A model generated the notes under the pieces. It did not search any database, had not been told where the DNA came from, and worked only from the letters and a program-made list of their open reading frames with translations. From Candidatus Obscuribacterales bacterium (GTDB lineage: Bacteria > Cyanobacteriota > Vampirovibrionia > Obscuribacterales > Obscuribacteraceae): 64,000 nt of DNA. The position numbers and the translations under genes were made by a program. Where the stretch lies: the NCBI GenBank assembly GCA_019752635.1, contig JAIELX010000033.1, positions 1 through 64,000 of the forward strand. The letters are read 5' to 3'. Below, one piece after another: positions 25,662-34,115 of the stretch (position 1 is its first letter; each line of letters starts with the position of its first letter).

Positions 25662-26369
25662 CTAATCCATCAACTTTCGGCACTCGGTTCGCACTTCATC
25701 GGTGGTTATGCCGTGCTCTCTCATCAAGCCGGCGCAATGCTCATCCCATTTCGTAGTGCCACCCATCAAGTGCCACGCAATATCTGTCAGCACCTGGTCG
25801 CGGGTAATTCTCTTTCGCGCTTCCGGCTTGGTTGTGCGAATGTACGGGGTCAAAGCCTCTTTCGCTCTCCATTCCAATTCAATAGATTCTCTGGAGTCGG
25901 TGGGAAACTCTGCAAGTCCGAAGGAAAGTTTTACCGGTCCGGCACTTTCCATTGGCGGTGTATTATCCAGAATTTTGTCGCAGATTCTTGAGAGAGCCAC
26001 CTGTCCACCGGACGACGGAGCTTCAGGCATTATGATTGCGAATCCGTCCACACCATAGCGAATGGGAATGTCGGCTTCGCGCAGATATTGCTTAACGGTG
26101 TTTCCGATCTCTTTCATCATTCCAGCTGTTACCGCTGCACCAAACCGGTGAGTCAATTCGTTGAAATTGTCCAATCGCAAAATCGCCAACGATAGTCTGC
26201 GAACGTTTCTACGGGAGCGATTGAGCTCAGCATTGAAGAGTTCTTCAAAGCGCTGCTGCCGATAGACTTGTGTTCCGGGCTCAAATTGCACAAGCTCAAA
26301 CAGCTTTTCCAGCTCATCGGTAGACAGACTCTCGACCCAACGCTCCAGTTCATTCTTATCCGGCAACAT
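25662..26369 (-). CDS. Degenerate GGDEF-domain protein
   Basis: 235 residues from the ATG at 26369, which has AGAGGA upstream; the frame stays open to 26501 but without a better start. The N-terminal 45 residues are a short acidic helix (LERWVESLSTDELEKLFELV). The GGDEF fold follows: RQQRFEELFNAELNRSRR, LSLAILRLDNFNELTHRFG, then RYGVDGFAIIMPEA. The diguanylate cyclase signature GG(D/E)EF is here GVDGF, so synthesis of cyclic di-GMP is not expected. The protein may instead bind GTP or a partner. No receiver or membrane segment is present. Confidence 0.8.
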   Translation of the reverse strand: MLPDKNELERWVESLSTDELEKLFELVQFEPGTQVYRQQRFEELFNAELNRSRRNVRRLSLAILRLDNFNELTHRFGAAVTAGMMKEIGNTVKQYLREADIPIRYGVDGFAIIMPEAPSSGGQVALSRICDKILDNTPPMESAGPVKLSFGLAEFPTDSRESIELEWRAKEALTPYIRTTKPEARKRITRDQVLTDIAWHLMGGTTKWDEHCAGLMREHGITTDEVRTECRKLMD

Positions 26370-26695
26370 ATAAAGTCCTCTCCAGATGATCCCCTGGCGA
26401 AGATCTGCAAGCTTCACCAATCTACTTGTACCCACAAACCCACGGTTGTAAAGCAACCCCGGTAGAAGAGTCTTTATTGGCTTTACTAAACAAACTTCCA
26501 CGTACTATACGTACACATACTTCTGAGGATTGCGCTCGGCGTCAGCTCCTCGGCTGTCGTTCCGACAGGTGTTTAGACAGCTCCGGGCGATCATCCGACC
26601 GTTTCTGTCCGCCCCGTATCTGCCCGGGACTTCATGAAGACAAAGTTCTCAAGAGACCGCTCACAGGTAAACGACCTGAAACGGCATAGGCACGA

Positions 26696-26725
26696 TGAAT
26701 TTTCACTGCTAACAGTAAAAATTCA
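26696..26725. terminator. Near-perfect AT-rich palindrome, possible terminator
   Basis: tgaattttcactg (26696-26708) pairs with cagtaaaaattca (26713-26725) with one mismatch and a four-base loop. It lies downstream of the 26878 membrane-protein gene on the minus strand. There is no separate U run after the stem, so a protein-binding palindrome is also possible. Confidence 0.4.
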
Positions 26726-26767
26726 AAGCGAGCAGGGAAGTCCCTTCTTAACATGACAAGAGCCCGC

Positions 26768-26778
26768 GGGGGGGGGGG
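26768..26778. repeat. Eleven-base G homopolymer
   Basis: An uninterrupted run of 11 G directly after cgc. Such runs change length by slippage and are also prone to sequencing error. It lies about 100 bases downstream of a small membrane-protein gene on the minus strand and not inside an accepted gene. Confidence 0.85.
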
Positions 26779-26877
26779 AGGTCCGGAAGCATCTGTACCA
26801 AGGGTCTTCGAGAATGCCAAAACTGCGCTTGACTGGCAGTCGAAAACTGTAGACTACGATCAACAAGTAGTGTTGGT

Positions 26878-27078
26878 TTACCAGACTTGCTCGTCGTCTC
26901 GGAGGAAGAACGTCAGCGCCCCCACCAGCACGCAAACTGCACCGGCTAACATCATGAAAATTGAAGCCAGGCTGGTGATTGCAGCTTCAGCATCAGGAGT
27001 GCCGTTCTTAAGAATCATAGCCACGACCAACAAAATGAGGCCCATGCCTCCGACTACAAATGGCAAATACTGCTTCAT
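26878..27078 (-). CDS. Small two-helix membrane protein
   Basis: 66 residues from the ATG at 27078, with GGAGAG upstream; a longer frame from a TTG is not needed. Two hydrophobic helices (LPFVVGGMGLILLVVAMIL and FMMLAGAVCVLVGALTFFL) flank a short polar turn, and the C-terminus is charged (RDDEQVW). No family recognised. Confidence 0.65.
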   Translation of the reverse strand: MKQYLPFVVGGMGLILLVVAMILKNGTPDAEAAITSLASIFMMLAGAVCVLVGALTFFLRDDEQVW

Positions 27079-27276
27079 CTTCTGCTCTCCGACCGAAAGG
27101 CCGACATTCGGCGTGTTACTGTCTATCAACTTAGCAGCATTTCTGCGGTTGCCTACACGGGAAACACGGTATCCGGGGGTCTCTCACAAAGAACTTGCAA
27201 ACTCCCGACCCGTCCAAGCACTTTTAATGTTGGGTGCGTAGTTTGCTCACTGCGACAGCAGGTGGAGCCCCCTAAT

Positions 27277-29496
27277 ATGGAGCCCATGGCTTCCACGGAA
27301 AGCGAGTTGAGTTTCAATCCCCTGCTTGGCGCGACACATGCGTCTAAGTTGGACTCCGCATTGCTGGTCCCCTTAAGGGAGTTCGGACAGTCGGTTGTGC
27401 ATGGGGCCATCGACTCGCCCTACAAAGGTTTGAAGCAGCTGGCTGAACACTGCACCGGTCTTTCCTTGCCGGAATTCCAGCTTGTATCGGACCCCGAGCA
27501 GACGCAGTTCAACTCTATGCGCTGGCATGCCCAGCAACTAGGCGGCGCAGTCGGGATGATTCTGCCCTTCTGTCTTATAAACGGAGGCGTCAGAGGTGCG
27601 CACAAACTCGCAGCTAATACTTTGACCAAAGAAGCGACCACGATTGGTACCAATGTCGTCTCCCAAAGTTTAACCCGCAGGCTGGCGACGCCCATTGCCG
27701 AGTCGGCAACCGCCGGATTCATCTTCGATTTCACAATGAAGCCTGTCCAAAAAGAGGAGGGCGACTTCTGGTCTGCGCGCCTACGCAACGGCACCAGTGG
27801 CGCCATCACCTTTGCCAGTCTCACCGGGGGAGTTCTCGGTCTGCAGGAAATAAGCAAGAGGAATCTTGCGGCGAAACCGTGGTTGGTGCACTCGACGGGA
27901 CGCGATTTCGGCAGACACATTACAGCAGGATTTGTAGCAGGCGGCGTCGACGCGCAATCCCGCTCTCTGCTTTCAGGGAAGGGTTTTGCAGACTTCGACC
28001 AAACGATAAAGTCCGCATACACCTTCGCCGTGGTCGGCGGTGCGCTCCGAGGCAAGGAAGAGGTGATTGGACGAGCACGCGAGCAGAAGACGCTGGCGGA
28101 GGTGGTGTCAAAGGACACCACCCTGCAAGAGCAAGTGCTAGCTGATCCCTCCGCGGCAAAACTACTTATGGATTACGGAAACAAGCGTGTTGGCTACTAC
28201 CGGTCGGATAAGGTTTCTGAGTTCCTCGGCGGTGATATGTCGGCCTTGAATACCGCAATGGAAGGACGAAGTATTGGCTCCCGGCTGACGAGTGCTTACT
28301 GGGAGGCAAAATGGAACTGGCAAGAACGAAAGACAGAAACCAGGCGGTTAACATATGCACTGCTCAACGCGCTAAACATGCGCCACCCGCTGCAGCGCAT
28401 CGGCGACCTTGTCTACGGTACCGATTGCGGACCGGAACCCGCGCGACCGGAAGTGACGCCTCAAAATAATCCGGTCAGCTCATTCCGCAGCGAACTCACC
28501 GAGTTCTTCAATGCAATTCGCGTTAAACAAGAACAACTAGACCAAACACCAAGCTCCAGCTGGGTTGAACAACGAAAGCTATTCGATCAACAACGCGAGA
28601 TTCGCATTGAATTCGCACTAAAGCTATTGCAAATGTGGCATGGCACGGCCGAACGCCCCGGGATGGTGAATCATACCGATGCACAGTTAGCAACACCTGA
28701 AGTTCCCATTGAAGCCGTGGCACGTATCCGCGCAGCGCTATCGACCAAAGCGAACAAAGGCGAACTCTCCCAAGTTCTGGCTGAACTTGCACCGGAAGCC
28801 AGCAAGGAGCTCAATGTCGACGCAATTGACGTGCACGATGGCCTAGCGCAGGCCAAGGAAAAATTCTTCGGCTACGACGAGACTGCGCTGGCTAAGAGAA
28901 TGTCTATGCCGGGCGTCTTGCACTATATGGATCATTCGGGCGGCACACCGCTGGAATGGTCGCCGTTCCAACCGAGCCCTCAACTCACTCATATGTTTCA
29001 CGGTTCCGTCTCCAACAGTCTGCCTTCCATTCTTTTGGAAAGAGGAATGCTTCCTGCGTCCGAGTTGCGCCTGCGGGGCATCGAGCAAAACACAGGCGAG
29101 AGTGCGCTGGAACGCCCACGACGCGCAATTTCATTGACTAGAGATTTCACTGAGGCATGGGCTTATCACAGACATAGCCCCGCATACCTTACAGGGTTCC
29201 CCGTGATATTCGGCGTTGCAAAAGGCACGACTCAAAAATCGCGTCCGGCCGGTTTTTCCGAACCAGGCGAAATTCTCACGGATTCACTTCGACTTGGCAC
29301 CGGCTCACTGCTAGCAAAAGCCGGACTCGCCAAACCCGATATTACGCACATCTATGTACCAGACGGACAAGTCTCCAACGTACTGAGGCAGCTTCAGGGG
29401 CGCAGAATAACCGGCGTAACAGTGATTGGACTCGGTGAGCTCAAGACACCGGAATGGAAGCAGCCAACACCCGAAGAGTTAGAGCGGCTGCATTGA
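27277..29496 (+). CDS. Multidomain protein with ADP-ribosyltransferase-like C-terminus
   Basis: About 739 residues. The ATG at 27277 has GGTGGAG upstream; GTG 27262 is the alternative. Residue numbers below count from GTG 27262. Residues about 30-230 are Gly/Ala-rich and hydrophobic (GAVGMILPFCLINGGVRGAH, ESATAGFIFDFTMKP, TSGAITFASLTGGVLGL), similar in style to the modules at 2498 and 54935. A helical charged middle follows. The last 170 residues have an ADP-ribosyltransferase-like order: FHGSVSNSLPSILLERGML (His580), RRAISLTRDFTEAWAYHR, an FPVIFGV strand, and a late acidic stretch around SEPGEIL/ITHIYVP. In PARP/toxin-type enzymes, His and a later Glu bind and use NAD. The ART assignment is a pattern match by eye and needs structure-based search. 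There is no classical signal peptide. It may be an effector or toxin. Confidence 0.65.
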   Translation: MEPMASTESELSFNPLLGATHASKLDSALLVPLREFGQSVVHGAIDSPYKGLKQLAEHCTGLSLPEFQLVSDPEQTQFNSMRWHAQQLGGAVGMILPFCLINGGVRGAHKLAANTLTKEATTIGTNVVSQSLTRRLATPIAESATAGFIFDFTMKPVQKEEGDFWSARLRNGTSGAITFASLTGGVLGLQEISKRNLAAKPWLVHSTGRDFGRHITAGFVAGGVDAQSRSLLSGKGFADFDQTIKSAYTFAVVGGALRGKEEVIGRAREQKTLAEVVSKDTTLQEQVLADPSAAKLLMDYGNKRVGYYRSDKVSEFLGGDMSALNTAMEGRSIGSRLTSAYWEAKWNWQERKTETRRLTYALLNALNMRHPLQRIGDLVYGTDCGPEPARPEVTPQNNPVSSFRSELTEFFNAIRVKQEQLDQTPSSSWVEQRKLFDQQREIRIEFALKLLQMWHGTAERPGMVNHTDAQLATPEVPIEAVARIRAALSTKANKGELSQVLAELAPEASKELNVDAIDVHDGLAQAKEKFFGYDETALAKRMSMPGVLHYMDHSGGTPLEWSPFQPSPQLTHMFHGSVSNSLPSILLERGMLPASELRLRGIEQNTGESALERPRRAISLTRDFTEAWAYHRHSPAYLTGFPVIFGVAKGTTQKSRPAGFSEPGEILTDSLRLGTGSLLAKAGLAKPDITHIYVPDGQVSNVLRQLQGRRITGVTVIGLGELKTPEWKQPTPEELERLH

Positions 29497-29637
29497 GCGG
29501 CTGGTTACACCAACTTAATCAAACTAAGCAATTCGTATTTTCACCGGTGTGCGCAAACCCGACCTGTCATATTCTGCCGTAACGATTGAGTCAACTATTG
29601 CCGCGAAGAAGCATCCCAGACAGTGAGAAAAGACGAT

Positions 29638-30048
29638 ATGCAACCATTACTATGCGACGACACTTTGCACGGACGCAACTCGACTGCTACGAAAGAGCGT
29701 TCAGCCAGTCGAAACATGTGCGCAGTGAAGTCTGCAACAGTTAGAACGGTTGTGGACATTCGTCGCACCAGAGACAAATACATGGTCTTTCGTCAAGACG
29801 GCACCTGGTATCTCACTGAAACGCTCAGCCCAATCTTCCATCAAACACTGGACCTAGTGACAGAACAAGGAACGATGTTCCTCCTCCCGATAGACAAAGA
29901 CCAGGCCGAATCGATCAACCTTAAGAACAACTTTAGCGTCGAACTTCACTCTGGCGGAGCAAGACTTGCATCGCCAGACGGCATAGTGATCGAAGCAAAA
30001 AAAGTATTCTCGCTAAACGCCGATTCGCAACTATATAGGATGCGATAA
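29638..30048 (+). CDS. Hypothetical protein with beta-rich C-terminus
   Basis: 136 residues from ATG 29638; the frame is open from GTG 29623. The N-terminal 40 residues are polar. The rest has a folded-domain look (TVRTVVDIRRTRDKYMVFRQ, DGTWYLTETLSPIF, GIVIEAKKVFSLNADSQL). No ribosome binding site of note, and no family recognised. It converges with the next gene. Confidence 0.5.
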   Translation: MQPLLCDDTLHGRNSTATKERSASRNMCAVKSATVRTVVDIRRTRDKYMVFRQDGTWYLTETLSPIFHQTLDLVTEQGTMFLLPIDKDQAESINLKNNFSVELHSGGARLASPDGIVIEAKKVFSLNADSQLYRMR

Positions 30049-30156
30049 GCAGCCGCCCACTAAATTAGGTTGCTTATTCCAAATGGGGTGACGATGCCGG
30101 CCGTGCAGCTCGTCATGAGGCATTCGCGCACAGGAATGCGACTTGCAATTCGCAGG

Positions 30157-30714
30157 TTACTTGTGCGATTGGCGTTCTTTCGCCAAAGCCTTCAAGATTG
30201 CGATCAAGTTTTCGTTTTCGGGGCTGCTGTCTACATAGTGAAAATTGGCGAACACTTTGCGACCATTGGACTGCGTAACTTCAGACACCGCGATTGGTTT
30301 TACCTGCTTTTTTCCGGAGTAGGTAGCAAAAATCGGGATTCGAAAAGACTCTCCACGCTTCGTTACCGGTCCAGCGGTATAAGCTTCTGCTGGCTCAGCA
30401 TTCGTGCTTAAGAAAGGATCAAAGTCTAGTCCCACAATTTCTCCGTTCACCGCATTCTGCGCTTTGGAATCTTCCAGCAAAAGCTTCGTCAGCTCGGGAC
30501 CGAACAATCCGTTCTTATACTTGACTGTTTTCTCAATTGAAATGGGCGGCGTCTTCGCTGCTTGCACAGAGTACCAGTCATAAAATTCCTGCGTAAATTT
30601 TCTGCACTCAGCAGCTGTAATCTTGCTTTCAGGCTTACACTCGCCAGCGCAAGCAGAGATCAATACTCCGCAGATCATTAAACCGACCGAAATCACTCTC
30701 GCCATAGTCTGCAT
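30157..30714 (-). CDS. Secreted DUF3828-like protein
   Basis: 185 residues. The ATG at 30714 has GGGAG seven bases upstream. A signal peptide with a possible lipobox (VGLMICGVLISACAG) is followed by AECRKFTQEFYDWY, KNGLFGPELTKLLLED and FLSTNAEPAEAY. This is the usual layout of DUF3828 proteins (F-Y-x-W-Y, then L-x-P-E-L-x-x-L). These are small periplasmic proteins of unknown role, sometimes linked to peptidoglycan or immunity functions. Confidence 0.7.
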   Translation of the reverse strand: MQTMARVISVGLMICGVLISACAGECKPESKITAAECRKFTQEFYDWYSVQAAKTPPISIEKTVKYKNGLFGPELTKLLLEDSKAQNAVNGEIVGLDFDPFLSTNAEPAEAYTAGPVTKRGESFRIPIFATYSGKKQVKPIAVSEVTQSNGRKVFANFHYVDSSPENENLIAILKALAKERQSHK

Positions 30715-30785
30715 ACATTTGCTCCCGACAAGTTACGATGCCAGTCAGGTTGATCTCACTTGCATGCAAAGTACTTTCCTTAGAA

Positions 30786-32111
30786 CTAAATCGATACAAG
30801 AAACCAGACACAGCTAAGGATGAACACTATACTGCAAACGCGCGTAATCTGTTTGAACCACGAAGGCATTGCGAATTGCTCAAACACCATGAAGGCGCCG
30901 CAACCGAGAACTATCGGAGTGATGAAGCGAAAATCTCCGCAGACGGCATATGGATAGAGGGATCGGTTTGCGATCAGTGCAGCGTACAGAATCAAAGCCG
31001 ACGACCACAGAGGAAGCAAAGTTCTCCAGCTGTTGGTCACCGTGACAATGGCATTGCAGACTGCAGCGAATACAAGGACCATACTGCTCAATAGAATGAT
31101 CCGCGCGCAGACCTTTTCCCTTTCGCCGAAATCAAATTCGCCGAAAAACGCAGATTTAAATAGGTACTCGGGCGCAAACCGTCGTCGGCTTGCGTCCTTC
31201 CACGAATCATTATAAGGAACCCTCATCACCTGAGTCGGGTCGAATGTCAGCAGCGACGCCACATCGTTTTTCACAACCATTGACGCTGGAATGCGGGTGT
31301 AGTTCGACACGACGTAATCCTTCACGTTTGACTTTTCCAACGCCCTGGGCAGTACGAACCAACCGGACACGCACAACACAATCGCGGCAGTGAGGCATGC
31401 AACTCCGGTCTTCACTCTCAATGTGACACCGAGTCTGCAGAACAATGCAACTAACGCAATCGGGAGCATCAGCACGCAGTTGGTCTTCGTCAAAATTCCC
31501 AAGCCTGATAGTATTGCGAATGCAATTACCTGAAGCCATGACGGCCGCTGCCACCACTTCAAGAGAACGCACATTCCAAGAAAGAAAATCAGCTGCGCGG
31601 GGACATCATTGTTTATCTGAGAGGAGAGGAACACCATCCCCGGTATCACAGCGACCATACCGACGAAAAGTGATCGCGACCGCAACGACCGACGTCCGGG
31701 AAACACTATCGCGGACACATACAACACGCAAGCTAGAACGGCACTTGTCGAGACGCAACTGCCCCATTGAAGTAACCTCAGACAAGAAGTCTGCGTCCAA
31801 CCGAGCCACGAACCGGCATTCAAAACCAGCGCAGATAGCCAGTAATAGGCCGGAGGCTGATAGAATTCCCACCCGCCATCGGGCGGAGGCATGTACCCAT
31901 GCTGAGCCACATAGTTAACGTGCTCAATATGAGCATGGGCATCGTGCCCAAAGTCCAGGTAATCATGGGTAAAACAGTACCACACGCGGATCATGACGCC
32001 CAATGCGAATAATGCCCACGGCATCCGGACAAACAACTTCTCCGAAGTTGGCAAGGGAGGCGCCAATTCACGAGGTTCTGTTTGCCGGGCTGTTGTTAGT
32101 AAGGGAAACAC
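30786..32111 (-). CDS. Polytopic GT39/ArnT-like glycosyltransferase
   Basis: 441 residues from GTG 32111, with AGGA eight bases upstream. There are roughly ten to eleven membrane helices. The first periplasmic loop contains FGHDAHAHIEHVNYVAQHG and YQPPAYYWLSALVLN. This is the pattern of the dolichyl/undecaprenyl-phosphate-sugar transferases (GT-C fold, PMT/ArnT superfamily), where an early acidic residue is catalytic and P-P-x-Y-Y follows. The substrate (lipid, glycan or protein) cannot be told from sequence. No transport or polymerase genes adjoin it. Confidence 0.75.
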   Translation of the reverse strand: MFPLLTTARQTEPRELAPPLPTSEKLFVRMPWALFALGVMIRVWYCFTHDYLDFGHDAHAHIEHVNYVAQHGYMPPPDGGWEFYQPPAYYWLSALVLNAGSWLGWTQTSCLRLLQWGSCVSTSAVLACVLYVSAIVFPGRRSLRSRSLFVGMVAVIPGMVFLSSQINNDVPAQLIFFLGMCVLLKWWQRPSWLQVIAFAILSGLGILTKTNCVLMLPIALVALFCRLGVTLRVKTGVACLTAAIVLCVSGWFVLPRALEKSNVKDYVVSNYTRIPASMVVKNDVASLLTFDPTQVMRVPYNDSWKDASRRRFAPEYLFKSAFFGEFDFGEREKVCARIILLSSMVLVFAAVCNAIVTVTNSWRTLLPLWSSALILYAALIANRSLYPYAVCGDFRFITPIVLGCGAFMVFEQFAMPSWFKQITRVCSIVFILSCVWFLVSI

Positions 32112-32378
32112 TCACAACGTCCTTTCTGTTATGAACTCGAAGACGAGGTCAAGAGGACGGTTGTTTCCTTGTGAGCCTTTGGTGAAGCTGACGGTATCTA
32201 ATCGGGTCAACCAACAATCGGCGAACAAACGCACCGCAAGGCAAGGCGGCAAAGAGGCAGACTACTTAACAGTAAAAATTTCGGATGTGACTGCCTGTGG
32301 TTGAGAAATGCAGTTTATCCCGGGCTTAGCTACCAGCGACACGGCGAATGATAACCAGCCACTATAGACGGTGTCAGC

Positions 32379-32981
32379 CTAACGCTTGTGTCTTGTAAGG
32401 TGTCTTCGGTGAGAAGTTCCCGATGAGCTTTTCTTCAGAAATTCGATGTCTTCGACCCAGATTTCCTCAGGTTCTCCGGCGCCCCTTGAAAGAATCAAGA
32501 AACGTTGGTCCTTTTCAGGATGATGTGCGCCCAACAGTTCGATACTTTTCTTGCCGGGGAATTGCACCGAAAGGTAGTTAGTGTCAGCGTTTTTGGATGA
32601 AATCGTCCAATTCCCTTCCGCCACGGGCTTACCACCTTTCTCGAGGCGAAGCTTTGCGCCAGGAAGCAGTTTCAGCTTTTGATCCGAATTCTTGTAGGAG
32701 GAAAACGAAGTGTTTTTCAGCCACTCAATGTCGACATTAACCGCATCAATCAGGTCCGAATCATCAATAACGTGTCCGGCCGGAATATCTTTACCGGCAA
32801 AGGATGACAGCAGCACAAGAGTATCTTTGTCGCCTACCTTGGTGCCATCCCAATTGTTGTAGAACTTTTCGCCGAATTTGATATCTTTCGTCGCCTTGAC
32901 TGGTCCCATATTACCGCATGACGACAGGAGCAGCGCCGCCGCGCAGATTAGCCCAAGGGTCTTAGGTAACTTGAAATTCAA
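32379..32981 (-). CDS. Lipoprotein with SAF-like segment
   Basis: 200 residues from TTG 32981, with GAGGA six bases upstream. The lipobox is LLSSC at residues 18-22. A stretch AGKDIPAGHVIDDSDLIDA resembles an SAF/antifreeze-like element (D-I-x-x-G-x-x-I-x-x-x-D-L). The rest is beta-rich and ends in a basic RRHLTRHKR tail. The role is unknown; probably anchored on the outer face of a membrane. Confidence 0.7.
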   Translation of the reverse strand: MNFKLPKTLGLICAAALLLSSCGNMGPVKATKDIKFGEKFYNNWDGTKVGDKDTLVLLSSFAGKDIPAGHVIDDSDLIDAVNVDIEWLKNTSFSSYKNSDQKLKLLPGAKLRLEKGGKPVAEGNWTISSKNADTNYLSVQFPGKKSIELLGAHHPEKDQRFLILSRGAGEPEEIWVEDIEFLKKSSSGTSHRRHLTRHKR

Positions 32982-33244
32982 TGTCAGTCCTCAGAATGCC
33001 GAAAGTCTTTCTATTGTACTGAAGTTATCGGTCCCCGCGTTCTATTTTCAAGCCACGGTTTACCAAGAGGCACACTTTCGCCCCGAGAAAATTAGGAGGG
33101 AAATGACAAACTGAAAGGTCACCAAATGCCCATGACCAGGGCATTACCTCCGGAATATTTACTCGAGTTTGCTTGCCGCTTAGGATTAACGCATCGAAGA
33201 AACGCGATTCGTTTCAAGCCTATAAAAAAGGTCTGTAGAGGTAG

Positions 33245-33760
33245 ATGGCAATGGCAATTTCTAACATGATTTCTCGCACCGCAATCGCAGCAGCAGCAGT
33301 TCTCGCATTCTCAATGCCAGCATTCGCACAAGACGCATTCAACTCGACAGCAGACACCGGTAATCAGGTCAACAACACCGGCAACTTCACCGGCGCGCAG
33401 ACAGAGCAAGGTGGAAGCACGGCAGCTCCGCAACTGCAGGGCGCCACCAACGGTACAATCGGCCCCCAAGGCGGTGACGCAACCGTTATCCAAGGCGTGA
33501 ACACCGCTGGTACAGTCCGCGTAAACAACCTGGCAAACTTGGAAGCTCTGCTCAACATCATCGCGAACGGCATGGAAATTCTTGGTATAGCCTGGGGCGG
33601 ACCGACGATGATATGGGGCTTCATGAACATGGCCGCCGGAACGCAAGATGCCATGAAGCGCATAATCTGGGGCGCAGCCGGTGTCACAGGTGGTCTGGCC
33701 ACCCCGGGATGCATCAACTGGCTCGTTGCTTCCTGCCGCGACGCAAACCTTTTCAGCTAA
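33245..33760 (+). CDS. Small exported protein resembling VirB2/TrbC pilins
   Basis: 171 residues with a signal peptide (AAAAVLAFSMPAFAQDA). A polar Asn/Gln/Gly/Thr-rich stretch follows, then two hydrophobic segments joined by a short basic loop: LEALLNIIANGMEILGIAWG and AMKRIIWGAAGVTGGLATPG. Signal peptide plus two helices near the C-terminus is the layout of VirB2/TrbC-type conjugative pilins. Here the polar region is longer than usual, and no other type IV secretion gene is in view. The call is by layout only. A strong terminator follows. GAAACG/CGTTTC (33199-33215) and a TATAAA (33221) lie in the probable promoter region. Confidence 0.65.
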   Translation: MAMAISNMISRTAIAAAAVLAFSMPAFAQDAFNSTADTGNQVNNTGNFTGAQTEQGGSTAAPQLQGATNGTIGPQGGDATVIQGVNTAGTVRVNNLANLEALLNIIANGMEILGIAWGGPTMIWGFMNMAAGTQDAMKRIIWGAAGVTGGLATPGCINWLVASCRDANLFS

Positions 33761-33786
33761 TCCCCACCTTTCCCTAGTAAGTAGCT

Positions 33787-33822
33787 GAACGCCTGTCGCT
33801 CCCGCGGCGGGCGTTCTGTTTT
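33787..33822 (+). terminator. Rho-independent terminator
   Basis: gaacgcc (33787-33793) pairs with ggcgttc (33810-33816), with further GC pairing in the loop, followed by TGTTTT. It lies 27 bases after the stop of the VirB2-like gene. Confidence 0.75.
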
Positions 33823-34115
33823 GTCACGTCTGACGGCTTCACACCCAGTTTCGAACGATCGAATTGATCATTTGTCCGGTAGATTATCGCGAAGCCGCAG
33901 AGGCGCCAACTGTGAAGAACGAGCTGGAATGGTTGCCCCGGCGACATTTGGAGCTGACCACGGTCATCAAGAAAACTACCGCCTCCAGCTAACGGTTGAG
34001 CTTTCGCGAATACTAGAAGGCGGGTGAGGGAAAGCTGGTATTATGCCGACAACGCGGAGCCGTTACGCAGAGTCACTGGGACCGAGGAGGCTATCTGATC
34101 AAGAATCTTTTCAAA
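33823..34115. other. Intergenic region before the M28 peptidase
   Basis: Together with the terminator this makes a gap of about 355 bases. One plus-strand frame from TTG near 33866 encodes a 40-residue protein-like stretch (VKNELEWLPRRHLELTTVIK) but lacks a ribosome binding site. AGGAGG at 34085-34090 may serve the peptidase gene. Confidence 0.45.

Larger units (their letters stand above)
26370..26877. other. Intergenic region with hairpin and G homopolymer
   Basis: About 508 bases between two minus-strand genes. Open frames on either strand lack protein character. It holds the hairpin at 26696-26725 and the eleven-G run at 26768-26778. On the minus strand a TATAGT near 26510 could be the -10 box for the GGDEF gene. 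Confidence 0.5.

Noticed and set aside
26753-27241. Plus-strand 162-residue open frame
   Set aside because: It is antisense to the small membrane-protein gene, starts at a G homopolymer and has poor protein character.
33866-33995. TTG-started 42-residue frame with VKNELEWLPRRHLELTTVIK
   Set aside because: Protein-like, but no ribosome binding site and no conserved context.
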